From: Crocodylus rhombifer | Taxonomy: Eukaryota > Chordata > Crocodylia > Crocodylidae | Length of the DNA stretch: 64,000 nucleotides | Direction of reading: 5' to 3' | NCBI GenBank assembly: GCA_038503035.1 | Contig: JAVSML010000049.1 | Location: forward strand, 310,001-374,000 | Part shown: positions 12,156 through 25,080 of the stretch, in pieces | How the letters are laid out: each line of letters starts with the position of its first letter | How positions within the stretch are numbered: position 1 is the stretch's first letter | Notes under the pieces: model-generated | The model's database searches: none | What the model saw: only the letters and a program-made list of their open reading frames with translations | What the model was told of the DNA's origin: nothing | Made by a program: the position numbers and the translations under genes

Positions 12156-12515
12156 TTTTGCCTAGGGGAATTTCAGGTTTTGAGCAGTGCACTGCACTGC
12201 AGTCTCACCTGCTGCTTCCGCATTGGCCCCTCAGTGGCACACAGCTGTCTCTGCTGCCAGCTCAGAGGGCACAGCTGTCACTCTACTCTTCAGCTGACAG
12301 GGCGGTTAGCCAAGCTGCTAGCCAACAACTCTTGGGAGTCTTTCTATTCACTCTTCAGTACCTCCTGCTGTTCCAGCCATCCCTACCAGCACCAATTTCC
12401 CTCTTCTATCCCCCACTATATTCTTGTTCCACCACAAGCATTTCTCCCCACTCTCTGCTCAACCTTCTTCCTAGGCTGGAGGAGGGGGAGGGAATCGCAG
12501 ATGCCATTAACTAGA
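12156..12515. other. C/T-rich patch, nature unknown
   Basis: A GC-richer stretch with CAGCTGTC repeated three times (near 12240, 12270 and 12290). Two overlapping open frames of about 118 codons exist here on the + strand, but neither shows a domain, signal peptide or splice context, and overlapping frames are expected in stop-poor GC-rich DNA. I do not call a gene. Confidence 0.35.
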
Positions 12516-15325
12516 TTCTTGTATCAAGTATGATGCAAATCTGACCACATAGCAGCTATGAGAATGGGTGCTGTTCTCTTATAGATAGGACTAATGAAGC
12601 CAAAGCAAAATTGTCATTTATTGGGCCCATTGTCACTAAATGTTCAGGATATGCCTGAATAAAAATAGTACAAACACTGCGGAATTCAAGCTCTTCATCT
12701 ATAATATATTCATCCTGAAGTGCACAGCTGCTATGCATATATTTATGTAACTGGGAGCTGTAGAAATATTTAAGCATCCAGCTCAACTCCGGGAAAAAAA
12801 AAACACTTAAAAAAAGTTAAGGAAGGCTAAACGTTGAGAGCAGACAAGGAGAGATAGTAATTAGATATGATCTGCCTCTATAAAAAGCAGTAATCTCCGG
12901 CATTTTGATCAAAACCATCAATTCTATCCACCTCCCAGCTTCAAGAGATAAACCTCCTGTCCTCTTCTCCAGTTCCCTCCTCCTCCTTCTCCATCACAGT
13001 GCAGTGCATGTGCATATAATCTCTTTTAACACTTTTATGCATCTTTTTCCTAGATTTCTGCTTTCTTTCTAAACTCATTGAACAAAAATCTTTTAGTTTC
13101 TCCTAGAAGAGATACTTGGTGTTACAATACAGTAGAAACTTATTAGTCAGCAGTATTTCTTTCAGCTGGTTTGGTAGGGCTTGCTTGTTTGCTTTCTGGC
13201 AGTGTGGCAACACATATTCAAGTAGCAAACATGGATTTAAATGCACTGGACTTCACTAGATAGGCTCTGGTATATCTCTGATCAAGAGTTTACTTAAACA
13301 TCTTCTGCATAGGCAGCATACAAAGAAAACCCACCATATATAAAGGCATATTTCACCTCCATTTAAGAAAATAGGCCTGACTTTCTTCCAACTTACTCTA
13401 CTGTTAATTGATCAATTTCAGAGCAGTTTTTTCTAATGAGTTGCATTGGTGTAGGCAACAGGAGAAGGAGGACCACAAATAACCTGCTTCCATCACTTAA
13501 ACTCTAAAACACTGTGTGTGCTCATGGGATAGCAATTTGGCTTCAAATAGGTATTAGACAAATATGAGACAGATCCTGGAAGACCAAAATTATAGGGGTA
13601 TCCCAGGACTACACACTCTTAAAATGAGCTTGCTAGAAATGAAAATTGGGTCTATCTCAGTATTAGACAAAAAGAAAAGAAATAGATACCTCATACTTAG
13701 TGTTTTAAAGAATATCATACTTTACTTCTGAAGACAGTCCCACAAAACAAATTAAATGAAAAAAATGCCTTAAACTTACCTCTTAGTTTACATTGATTTA
13801 ATATATTTTTTCTTCTACTTTTCAACTTTCCTTGCATCTTGGGTATATAGTGGTTTTTCTCCACCCACTTCCTTCCTCTCACCTCCTCCCCCTCCAATCT
13901 GGCCTCCTTTCCTTCCTGGGAGGTTTTTAAGCTTTAATTTGAGAGTGTAAAGCTGAAAAATATTGGATACAATTTTCTTTTAATTAGAGAATTGAGCTCC
14001 TCACTGTGATTGAAGCATTTCTGGGAAAGATACCAAATGACTTGGAGTTACTGGACTAAGTAGCCACAGTTTCTCTCTCTCAAACCCATCTTCTTTCATT
14101 ATTTTTTCAGAGAACTAACGAAAAGTGTTTCCATGTTTCACCCATAGGCGTTACAGTTTACAAGGCTAGAGCTAGAAGCAAGCCTGAATCCCAAAGTCTA
14201 GAATTAGACCTGAACATCAGATTCCAGCATTCCAATGCACCCATCTCCAGCTGGAAGGAGAACGGTGGAGACCAGCTAGGACTTTAACTGATGTTCTGTA
14301 GTTTCAATACTGACCTGGTGACACTGGTTAGTCAAGCTCGACATGAAGTTAAGAAGGTATTTATGATGAGAGGTTCACAATGATCTTTTTGAATAGGCAG
14401 CAAATTAGTTACCCCATCTGGCTGCCATATATGTGTCATTTGAAGGGGTTGTGATGAGTGGAAGGGCAGTTTTAATTCATGAGTGATCGTGCTCAAGTGA
14501 AACACTTAGGAAAAAACTCTTCTGCAATTTAGGGGCTGCTAACAAAAAAGGGAATAGGCAGAAATCTGGATGTAACAGAAAGTTGTTGGCCAGAGACCTC
14601 TGGGATCTATGCTGCAAGATATAGGACCAGGGCTCGCCAAGTTCCCACAACTCCCATCCTTAATGGAGGGAGCTGAAGGAACTGCTCAGGAGCATTCTGC
14701 ACCTTGTTTGTACTGTCAATTAGTAGCTGACTCTTTACAAGAGGTAGTAGTTTGTATTGTGGCTTTATTCCTTTTTAGACTCTAATATAACAAACAGTAC
14801 AGACATCAGCTGTTCCTGGTTCTTCACTGATTGATTTCAAACTCTCAAGACACGTTAAATAATTAATTTCTCTCCTCAAGGTTTACAAATTTCTCAGGGA
14901 TGTACATTGTTCTGCTCCCACCTTTTTTCACTGCATACTCACAGTATGCACATATAGTGAGCTTTTTCCTCTGAAATCAGTCACCCCAATCTCTGAACTT
15001 AATTTGCTGTTTTGTTTTAACTCCTTAGAATTCACATAAACAAGTAAAAGGTAACAGTTACCTGCCTGATGTTTTGCATTATCTTTCTGCATATGTTTCT
15101 AAAGATTGCTATACACAGAATTGCAAATTACTGTCTTTTATCCCCCACAGGATTGGCTGATTGCATGTATATAATTGTGCCTAGTTTTGAATGCACATAT
15201 GTGATTTGTGTTAGTTTCTCTCAGATGCATTAGCTTCTATTTTTCTGAAGCTGAAAATCACACGTTAACTCTGTTGTACATTTGTGTTAAGTATGTCTTG
15301 TATTTTCTATGTTCCCTGCTGTTTA
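12516..15325. other. AT-rich unique DNA
   Basis: No gene seen. At 14620-14700 ACAACTCCCATCC..TGGAGGGAGCTG resembles a decayed piece of the common amniote palindrome seen again at 21122 and 39812. Confidence 0.5.
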
Positions 15326-15465
15326 CATCATCTGCTGACTTCATTAACATGCTGTTTATTTACTTCTCTTAATACTATTAATGAAGCTATTAAATAAGGC
15401 TGAACTTATGACCAATCGCTGTGGAACCATGTTGGACAACTGATATGTACCATTAGAAAAGCTAT
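15326..15465 (-). mobile_element. Ancient CR1/L3-type LINE fragment
   Basis: In + orientation the order CTGCTGACTTCATTAAC, ATTAATGAAGCTATTAAAT, AAGGCTGAAC and CGCTGTGGAACC follows the complement of the CR1/L3 reverse-transcriptase region in which the encoded order is conserved across birds, turtles and mammals. Heavily decayed; no open frame. The same LINE region is present in better shape at 27180-27300. Confidence 0.55.
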
Positions 15466-17205
15466 CTTCACATTGCTTTAGAACAGAGTTACAAATCAAT
15501 TTGTCAAAATCACTCACTTTAATTGATTTTGATAAATTATTAATTACAGGATTGATTGAGGTTTAATTGTAACATTATCATAAATGCTATTTGGAAAACC
15601 ATGCCATGTAAAGGCTCAGTATTTCTGTACTTGCTCCTGCTTTATCTAAACCTACAGAAAGGTTTGGCTTTAGTCCAGAGTGAGGCTTGGATTGATATTT
15701 GTTCCTGTTCTCTTATACAGTCAATACATTCCTATTCACTATTTTATGTCATATTTTTTCATACTTACAGTTTATGAGTATTTTGCTTGATTTCATGCAA
15801 TTCTTAAAATTGAGTAGTCTGAGCAGAGGGAAGTCTGTTTGTAAATATATACAAAAAATACTACTAAACAGGAAGAGAATGCTATCAATCTTGACAGACA
15901 TTTATGTTGAGAATATGCATACATATGCAACAAACACAAACACAGTTCCAACTAAAGTTCTGTTATAACACAGCAAAACAAAGTGAGAGGAAGTATAAGA
16001 TTGCTGTCTATAATAAGGGAGTAAACAATGGAAAAAGAGAACTATTTAAACTAAAGGATAATGTTGGCCCAAGCACGATGGCTATAAATTGGCCATGAAC
16101 ACAGAACTAAAACTCTGAACAGAAATATCCCTTTGCTTTGAAAATGATTTCAGACTAATTTTGTTGAAGGTGAAATTTTGAAATAGATGAATTTTTTTTA
16201 AAGTTTTTTCCATTTTACAATTTAAAATTTGAAATTAGGACAAAATACTGAACTGTGCTTAAACTCAGACTAAGAGTCTCAGTCTACAAACAGTACTTGC
16301 TCCAATGTATTCAAACTGTCTCGTGTGTTAGCTGCTTTAAAAAAAATGGAGAATCAAAATGATTTGATTTCTTCATTACTCACTCATTTCCCAACTGAAA
16401 TCCTGACAGATAACATTTTAAAATGTCAAACTCCTGGCATGAAAAACCCTATGTATTAGCAAATGTGTAGGGAAAACTCCACAGCCCAGGGGACTGGTAA
16501 AAGTGTTGGCAATCAGCACCTATTCTAGCCCGCTTGTATTCTGTTTAGAAAAAGCCATGTCAAGGGTTCATCTTCCCATTGAGCAAACCCAATCAAGTCT
16601 TCTAAAAGCCAGAAGAAGAGCTTAGCCCAGTGGAACATGTTCATGCTGTTCTGTGCTCAGCATCAGCAAGTGTGGAAACCCCCTATAGACTAGAGCAGAT
16701 GGAAAATGTCTGAATCCCAGTCCATAGACTCATTTTGGATCAGCTGGGCTGTGAGAGCTTAGAGGATAAAAGAACAAGATATCCTTCTGCTCATGAAGTG
16801 TTTACACAAAGTCATTATACCGAGGTTTTGATTTCAGAGAGTTTTTCGCCATGAAAATAATTTAGCAAATCCAGTTTTAAGCACAGGTTACAACAAAAAG
16901 TGCCTTAAAGATTTGTGCACAGAATATGCACAAGATTTTATTTTATGAACTGTGCTTGAGCCTTCCTAGAATAGTCTCTTTAGAAGTAAGAATTCTCAAA
17001 TGTTAGAGGATGGACCTGAGCAAAAAAGTCCATTTATTTTATCTATTTGGCTGTTTTAGAAGATCTTTGTATGTCTGGACTACTCTTTTGCTACCTTGAT
17101 ACGATGCCTTGTTTTAGATCAGCATATGTTGATAATGTTATAGATGTGACATATGCATGTGAGAGTACGATATGTAGGATAAGCATATGGTATTTTATAT
17201 TCCTT
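15466..17205. other. AT-rich unique DNA
   Basis: No gene or element recognised. Confidence 0.55.
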
Positions 17206-17633
17206 GGATGCATCTACATGTGCAATTAATTCAAAGTAATAAACTCCAGTGCTTGTTTTACCAGAGTTTATTGCTCCCAGGTGCATTGTTTGAACAAGGG
17301 GCCGGGACTGAAGCACATTGAGTCGAGTCGGAGCAGTCCCATCTGGCAGGAGGCCCTGGGGGGGTAAACCTGCCAACCCAGGGCTGATCTGACCCAGCCC
17401 AATGTATTGCAGAGGGACCAGCTGGGGCACGAGGGTGCTCCAGTGAGGGGCTAGCCAGCAGTGAAGCACCCTTGTTCCCCAATCAGCCGTGTCAGAGTCG
17501 ACACATGCATGGCTGTGGAGTAAAAAACTCAGTGGAATTATTTAGTTTCCTGTGGCCCAATAGGGCTGCACATACAGAGGTGAGATGTTTACTAATTAAT
17601 CTACTCACAGTAAACATCTCATGTAGACATGCC
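17206..17633. mobile_element. MITE with GC-rich core
   Basis: Ends are inverted: GGATGCATCTACATGTG at left and AGGCATGTCTACATGAG read inward from the right. Near the right end GAGATGTTTACT is paired with AGTAAACATCTC around a short loop. The middle 200 bp is GC-rich and noncoding. Confidence 0.75.
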
Positions 17634-18138
17634 TCTTAAGTAACAGGAAGGATGCAGGGTTCTGTGGGCAGTCCAAAAAAACAGTAGCCAGAATCTGACT
17701 CTAATTACAGGACTTTAAAAATCACAATAATTATAGAAGGACTTTAAAGAGCTGATAGTTTAAAGATCTCATGGTTTATTATGTTATTCCTTTCACCAGC
17801 TCAACCAACTTCTGCCAAGAGCATGGATATATTTAAGTGTTATTTGCTAGGAAACAGAGTTTTAGTCAATACCCTTCTGAAAGCTGTAGTGCTATAATAG
17901 CTACATAGGTAGCTTAGGATCTACATAGAAAAATAAAAAATACTGAGTGATTACAAAATTAAAGGAAAAAATATAAAGGTCCTTAAAATTCAAACAAAGC
18001 ATGTTCAATGTAGAAGCCAGGCTTAATTTTCTCTCTATTTTACTGTTTTAATTCATCATTACAATGGAAATAAAAGGCATATATTCTTAGTAATTCTTAG
18101 CTATAAATACATAACATAAAACTAGTTATATTTATTGC
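17634..18138. other. AT-rich unique DNA
   Basis: Nothing recognised. Confidence 0.5.
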
Positions 18139-18240
18139 ATCAAGGGGCCACCATCACAAACTGGGAACCCCTCATGCTAGGTGCTGTAGAAAACAGACAG
18201 GAAAAATGGTATCTCATTGGAGTAGAGGTTAGTATCAGGA
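18139..18240 (+). repeat. Old interspersed repeat fragment
   Basis: The run CTCATGCTAGGTGCTGTAGA together with AACTGGGAACCCC and upstream TTTATTGCATCAAGGGGCC is a decayed version of a repeat I recognise as frequent in turtles and archosaurs (with the phrases GACCCCATTGTGCTAGGCGC and TGTACAAACA). I cannot name its class. Confidence 0.45.
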
Positions 18241-18492
18241 CTATGAATGGATACAGACAAAGATCCTGAGCATCTGTCTCATTACTAGAATATTAAGCCT
18301 TATAACACTAGCATGCAATAATTGAATGATATTAACTATCTGTATTAACTATCTTATATGAAAACACTCAATCACGATAAAAGACTTCCTTGCAGCCACA
18401 CAACAATCAGGAGGGAGGTGATAAACTTACAGATCCTGACTAGTGTCTCTCTGGGATGCTCATAACACTCTACATCTTCTCTGCTACTTAAA

Positions 18493-18720
18493 GGATGTGT
18501 CTACATGAGATACTACTGCACAGCATTACCAAGTACTAAATAAAAGTGCAGTAACAGGAGGTACTGTACAGTAGCGCCACTGAGCATCTTTTAATGTGAC
18601 ATTACTGTGCAGCGGCCTAATAATACTGTGCAGTACTGTATTAGCACTGTCCTTGCTGTGACGTGTTACTGTGCAGTATTTCTGGCTACTCTAAAGTCAG
18701 CATCTCGTGTAGATGCACTC
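18493..18720. mobile_element. Palindromic MITE, TCTACATG-type ends
   Basis: GGATGTGTCTACATGAGATA at left mirrors GAGTGCATCTACACGAGATG read from the right. The interior consists of ACTGCACAG/CTGTGCAGTA words, closely like 5731-5922 and 46841-47095. Confidence 0.85.
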
Positions 18721-21121
18721 AAGGAGTTTGAAATATCATACAATTATCCTACATATCTTACTTGCATATGCATAACAATGCTTATGATTATTCTCTTGCT
18801 AAATCATAAAAACCATTCTGCTCTGTAACAAAGCTTAAAGGATATAGTCTGTTTACAGTTAAGCTGAGGTCAACAATGTTAATATAATACTATATGGAGT
18901 ATTGGTATAGATGTACTTGTATGAAATCAATAGTATGATGCTTTGATATGAAATCATCAATATCCAATCTATTGATTAACTTGAAATTAAAAATGAAAAA
19001 AATGAAGCATTGAGAACATACTGAAGCAACCTTGTTTTGTGATGTACTGAAGAATATGGGCTGCAGTTCATTGGTGTCTCCATAGAAACAAGACATTCTG
19101 GAGGGTGTAAGACATTGTCAGAGGACTAAAAAAATTAAGCCTCAGCAGAAAACAGAAGAGCACCTGAGGGATTTTTTTTAAACCAGGAAAACAAAATTAA
19201 TTATTCATTTCCCACGTATGAAGCATCCACTTTTTCAGATGAGTTATTTGATATACATCACGGATTAGTTCCCAGACCAACCAATCCCACAATTTCTACT
19301 CGATGAAATGTTAAGTTATATTTTTTATATCTATATAGAAATGTTAGGTTATATTTTTTAACAAGTAGAATGCTAAAAGGGACTATAAAATAATGGATAA
19401 ATACTGTGCAATGTACTCTGACTTCTTAGTACCATTTTTTACACTTGGTTTCCACATGCTGCAATGCACAGGTGATTCCTGGACCAGACTCAGAACTTGA
19501 TCGCCTGTTCCCTTGAAGGAAAGAGAAGAAAATGCAGCTGGGTAAGGATAGTTGAGTAAGTCACCTCTCTCCAGATCTGCACAGCTTTCCTCCCACTTTA
19601 AATGAATAGAGACTCCCCATGTGCAGCTGCATCAGCTATTTATATAAGTTAAACCTATTTACAGGGCGGGTTAAAGAAGAATTGTTTCCTTAACTAGATA
19701 TGTCAGATCTGAAGTTACAGGCACACAATTTCTTCATATGGAGTCAAGAATTCTAAGGCAGCCTGTCTGAGCCACCAGATTTGAAGAGGGCCAGAGGCTG
19801 GGTTGCTGCTCCCTAATTTCCTGCCTAGATGATACAGCATGTTAGGGGATATGTCTGCCTAGGTGATGTCTGCCAACTGAGCATAGCTAAAATGACAGAG
19901 ATCCCTAGCCAATTCAGCTCCCTATCTTGAAATATACCTTAGATTGATGCTGGCTCTGTTTCTGTGGAGGTGTTTGCCATGCTATGGGGATAATCAGTTA
20001 GACAGATTTATTCCCTTTTGCACTTCAGAGCAGGAGGACAGTGAATTTGGATCTATTTCTATGAAGTTCAGGTGATACTTATGTACCTGTGCTACAACAA
20101 TGGGTTTAGGTCAACAAACCTTATTAACATTTGGCCAGAGATCTTACTGCAGTTTTGGGAGGCTTGCATTTAATGTCAAGAAACATACCAAGAAACAACC
20201 TTGCTGTTCTGAAAAACCAAGAAGTCTTTCATTCATCTCGCTGCAGGCCAAGATGCCATGATGGCTGCCATAATGCTTCTGAAACAACTAGAAATTGGTT
20301 TGTTATTGTTTTAAGGGAGCTAAAACTGGGAGGTTTGGTGAGAGAGGAGAAGAAGAATCATATGAAAGTCCCCTATTGACACGGCAGCAAATGAAAAGGA
20401 ATAAGAGGTATAGGATGATGTCAGAGCTATTTTTTGACTCCTTGATCTGCAGGTCACAAATGAGCAGCCTCTCACTGAGCAGCAGGGTTGGTGAACAGTC
20501 AGAGATTTAGAATGAAAATGTTACCAACCATTTTTTACATGGCTGAGGTTAGCACCCCTGTTATAGCAGAGAGAGAGCAAGCGAGAATGGATATAAGAAG
20601 GCTCTCATATGTTCCTCCACCTTGCTCCAGGATGTATCTGAGAGTAGAAATATTTCTAATTGATACAGCCTATCATATTCAAGTTAACAACCAAATTGAT
20701 TCAAGACACCTAGGGGTAGGATTTAAAGTGATTATAGCTCAGCTGTGCCCAGGTTTATTACATTTTTCAGTATTTACAGGAAAGACAATGTATTCACTGC
20801 AATATACGCAGGGGAAGTATGTATGGGAAAATGCTTATTTACACTACAAGAGGATCTACATGTTTTTTGATTTGTGTGGCAAAGCTGAAAGCAGTTTATT
20901 TGCCTAGGGGCAACTTTTTCAGAAATTAGTTTACAAATAGCTCTGTTGCACCCTGCATAGTTTAGTCCATTTCCAACAACACAACTGGCTTTTCTGAGAA
21001 GTCAGATAAAGCTAGATCCTTCCTTACAAGCACAAACACCGAAACATCATAGCCAGTTAGGAAAAATGACTCCCTCAGACGCTGATAAATGACTAACTGT
21101 TGGAATACACTTTTGGCCTTA
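18721..21121. other. AT-rich unique DNA
   Basis: No host exon recognised. A 139-residue open frame at 20488-20907 (+) has no motif I recognise. A short tandem duplication lies at 19308-19365 (GTTAAGTTATATTTTTTA-like unit twice). Confidence 0.55.
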
Positions 21122-21195
21122 TAAGGCCTGATTCAAAGCCCTTGTACAGCTGTCCATTGACTTGAGTGGGCTTTGATTTGGGTTTATACTTACTG
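21122..21195. repeat. Amniote palindromic repeat remnant
   Basis: AAGGCCTGATTCAAAGCCC and CATTGACTTGAGTGGGCTTT are the two mirrored halves of the widespread amniote repeat in which GGCCTGATCCAAAGCCCATT is followed by its complement. Confidence 0.6.
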
Positions 21196-21491
21196 GTCTG
21201 ATCCTGGAAATTTCCAGTTCATGTGCAATTCTTGCTTATAAGTTAGTTTAATTACATAAGTTAGTTAATGACATTTTTCATGTGGTTAAAGATTAGTCCA
21301 AAAGTGTGGGCTTCCCACTAAAAGCACAGACCAGGCTCTATGAAGGATTTTTCATAAAGCACTGGTGGTTTAATTAAATTAAGTGGTTTTCTCCTTCGTT
21401 ATATTTTTAATCAAGTTGTGAATCTTAAAATATTTTATTTTTGTTCGTTTTGCAAGGATCATTTGCTATTAACCTGAGTAATCACAGGTGC

Positions 21492-22543
21492 CAGGGGTCA
21501 GCAACTCATGGCCTGAGAGCTGGATGGGGCCTTGTAATAGGGGACCCTAACCCTGTTATAGAGAAGAGGGGGCTAGGGAAGGAAATGCAGCAGAACCCCC
21601 TTAAAGCTCCAACTTGTGTAGCTCTTGGGAAGTGCTAAGGATTGCTTTTGTTTTCTTTCCTTTTTTTTGTGCCTTGGGAGGCCCTTGGAAGGGGATGCAA
21701 AGAATGGAGGGCTGTTCACCCTGGAAGAGCCCCAGGTGGGGTGGGGGAAGGTAAGCATGCCCAAAAACTCTGAGAACTGTTTGTGTTGACACTGAAAGGG
21801 CCCCAGGGGGGTGGGGTATCCTGAGGACCATGGACTGTTTATGAGAGGTTGGAGCTGCTCTTTGTTCTTTTTTTCTTCTTTGTTCTCATGATAGTAGTAC
21901 CTGGGGCAGCTGTGAGGGGAAGCAAGGAGGCTGCAGAGTGCCCAGCACACTGTGATTTTTGCAGTGGAGGGGTTTTTTGTTGGGGTTTTTTTTGGACATT
22001 CATTAATGGTTTTTGGTTTTGGAGTGAGAGACCTAAGAGGGGGCCAGACCTCCAGCTGACCAAAGTCTGGGCTAGAAAAACATAGGACAGACTGGAGCCC
22101 ACACTGACAGAAAAGTTGGGGGGGAGCAGAGCCCTGAGACTTGGGGCCAGGGGCAGGTTAGGGAGACAAGGCCTAGGGTTAGGTTACTTAAAAGCAGTCT
22201 TTTGAGGAAACATCCCAATAACACCAAGGACATGGCAGGAAAAAGAGAGAGAAAGGGACCAGACTAGAGAACTGGAGTAAGTAGCTAGGTACCACCTCAC
22301 CACAAAGGGGCACCCAGCTTTCCCTGGAGAACACCCTATCACAGGCCTGCAAAGCCACTGAATACAGCCCATGGGGCTGGGGGCTTCAGCAGCATACGAA
22401 GCCAAGGAGCTCCTCTGCCTGTTCAGCAGCTAGGGAGTGGAAGGTCTAGGAGGTGGCAGTGGCAGCTGGGTCCTGGTGCCAGCCATTCTCAGACCTGAGC
22501 TGCATCATTCCATCTTGCCACACAGAAAGGTTGCCAGCCGCTG
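21492..22543. mobile_element. hAT-like element with degenerate 8-bp target duplication
   Basis: The left end CAGGGGTCAGCAAC mirrors the right end (CAGCGGCTGGCAAC read inward). Immediately outside lie ACAGGTGC (21484-21491) and ATAGATGC (22544-22551), which agree at six of eight positions with two transitions, as expected of a mutated hAT target duplication. The 1052-bp interior is purine-rich with poly-T tracts and no transposase motifs, so it is non-autonomous or badly decayed. Confidence 0.7.
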
Positions 22544-22551
22544 ATAGATGC

Positions 22552-24500
22552 TGATATAAAATAGGTAAGCAAAAGAAAGAGTGAATTGTAGTCTCACATT
22601 CTCTCTCTTTTCAAATCCTCTCTATTTGCAAAGGAAAAATAAGGTAATGAAGAGCTAAAAGGGAAAATATTAGCATTTGCGTTAACCAAATGATATATGA
22701 ATAAAATTCAGACCAAGCCACAGATGGGGACACTGAGGTACACTACACAGAAAGTAACAGTGAACTGTGTGAAACATTTAGCTTATTAGCATACAAATGT
22801 GCTTGTGTGCATGCACGCACACACACACCTGCCTTGAACAGATATTCAGTTTCTCCTAGGAGAATCACTGTTCTCCCAGAAGAAATCACAAATGTACAGA
22901 TGTTCAGGCTTTTTCTACCTGAGTAAAAATGGCCATTGCAGGAAAAAATAACCTGGGCACAACCAGGGTTAAATCAGAGCGTGAATGTCTGTATATGCCA
23001 TGGCTTCTCTCAGAAGAGAATGTTGTTTTCCAGCATCCTCCCTCCTCTCCGTCCCTCACAATGACTGTCACTCACTGAACTCTGCTGTTTCAGCAGAAAG
23101 CAGAACATGCCCCTTCACAGCTCCCACATTGTGCTGCAGGGAAACATAGGCTGACCATGGGCAGTCTGAGGCAGCCAATCACAGCTGCGCTGCTGCCATC
23201 TGAACGGAAGCCTGCAGAGCATGCTGAGATGTGTGCCTGGACCTTTCCCTGGCTGCACGATGTCAGTACTGCAAGCTCTCCACTCTTCAGGGCCTCAGCC
23301 TTCAAATGTCTGTATACCTGGCTCTGGGTAAGATTTTTTACCAGGCAAACAAATCTGGGAGAATTCTCCCAGATTATGTGAATGTGTGTACAGTCTCTGA
23401 ACTTTAAGTTATGTGGGTGTGCGTACATCCAACAAAGAATATTAGGAATATTTGGAGCTTATCTGAGGGCAAATCAACTAAAGACTCGTAAGTGGATATT
23501 TTACTATCTATGGGGCAAGTCTGTCACCCATTTATTCATTGGTGTGGTGCATTCTGATTGAATATCAAGATAAAATCTGAATAATACTTTATTTTATTGT
23601 TGCTAATAGAGATTTCTTGGAATTCCATTTCTTGAAAGTTACTGGTTTGTAAATAGGTGCAAAATTTAACAAGCTGTCAAGCTATTGGCAACTGCTAGTG
23701 TACATACTCTTACCCTAAATCAACGCAAGGTAGCTTGCTCCACATTCCTCCAGGTGTAAGCCACCTTGCAATTAATTGTAAGGTAAAAGCTTGCACAAGG
23801 GTGGTTAGTGAAGAGTAGGTGACATGCTGTCAGCTCACATCCTAGCTTCCCTTAGGGCCAAATGTTCATGCGCCATGTGTCAAGTTATTATTCATTGATG
23901 AAACTCAATGCTGGGTTTTGCATACTTGAAGTAATAATCTTTCAAGAATTAATTTGTGAGAGCCAAGGAACAGAACAGAATTGATTTGCCCTGTTTTGTC
24001 ATTTTAACTTCATGGATTGAACTATTTAGACAATTCTGACATAAGGAAAATAGGGAAGATTCTCCCCCATGTTTTTATGGGCCTAGATATTGCTTGGATA
24101 GTTCCACAGAAGAAAGATGAAGAGACAAATGCAGTCTCCCACATAAAAGCACAAAGTAAGGTACAAAAACACACCAAAGACATTAATGTTCTCAACAAGT
24201 CATTTTGTCTGAGAGACTGTGCTATCAATAGCCTACAGAAAAAATGGCTAACTATAGGTAATATAACAACTGCAACACATAGAAGTGAAGAACTTGCAGA
24301 GAGATAGGTCAGTCCTGAGGAGCAGACATGAAGGCACAAACCTGTAAGGATAGAGGTTTTACTGTCCCAGCTTTAGCATCATCAGATTGTAAGTAGAGAA
24401 CCTCTGCATCCTGTTCCTGATCTACCATTATCAAAACACCTAGATCCAAATTATCCAAGTAGGTAGCAAAAAGCAGTGATCAAAACACATAGGAAAAAAG
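22552..24500. other. Unique DNA with a GC-richer island at 23.1-23.3 kb
   Basis: 23100-23330 is GC-richer with a CCAAT word (AGCCAATCACAGC at about 23173) and a GT-AG-type donor-like CTGGGTAAGA at about 23324. This could be a noncoding first exon or promoter, but no TATA box, CpG cluster or protein frame backs this. Confidence 0.35.
23352..23375. repeat. 24-bp perfect palindrome
   Basis: Half-site AATCTGGGAGAA is followed by its exact reverse complement, centred on GAATTC. Confidence 0.95.
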
Positions 24501-25080
24501 CACAGAATCATAGGTTTGACAGAGACCTTGAGGGTCATTTGGTTCAACCCTCTACACAAGTATAACCTCTTCTTGAAAATCTCTAATGAAAGAGATTGTA
24601 TAACTTCCCTGGGTGGTCTATTCTCCTGACTCACAATATAAGGAAGTTTTTCCTCGTGTCTAAACCAAATCTGCCTTGCTGCAGTTTAAAACCACTGCTT
24701 TGTGTCCTGCCATCTGTGGCAAGAAAGAATGCTTGTTCTCCTTCGTTGTGGCATCGTTTCAACTATTTGAAGATTGCTATCTTACCTCCCCACCCCAACC
24801 TCCTTTTGTCCGAGCTAAACATACCTAGCTTTCTCAAACTTTCCTTGTCCAGCTTGCCTTCCATTCCCTTTATCATTTTTGTCAGACCCCTCCTGACCAA
24901 CTTCTCCACATCCTTCTTAAAATGCAGATCCCAGAACTTCAAAACAGCACTCTAGATGAGACCAAAATGGTTGCCCAGTAGAGTGGTAATACAACCTCCT
25001 CCCTCTAACTTCATCCCCAACTTTATACCTCACAGTCCTGTTGATGCATCCTAAAATTACATTTTTTTTTTTTGTAACTA
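24501..25080 (-). mobile_element. CR1 LINE 3' region, part 1 of 3
   Basis: On the minus strand the protein frame near 24560-24625 reads RPPREVIQSLSLEIFKKRL, matching the conserved C-terminal block of CR1 ORF2 (R-x-PREVV-x-SPSLE-VFKKRL). Its 3' end lies at left (CAGAATCATAGGTTTGACAG complement), near the CR1 terminus. The frame is broken by stops. The right border at 25080 is created by the MITE inserted at 25081; the LINE resumes at 25381. Old, non-functional retroelement copy. Confidence 0.85.

Noticed and set aside
20488..20907. 139-residue open frame on + strand
   Set aside because: No recognisable family and no supporting neighbours or promoter.
21849..22085. Frame beginning MELLFVLFFFFVLMIVVPGA that looks like a signal peptide
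   Set aside because: The hydrophobic stretch is a poly-T tract inside a hAT-like element; no cleavage-domain context follows.
24596..24955. 119-residue frame on + strand
   Set aside because: It is the antisense of the CR1 ORF2 C-terminal region.
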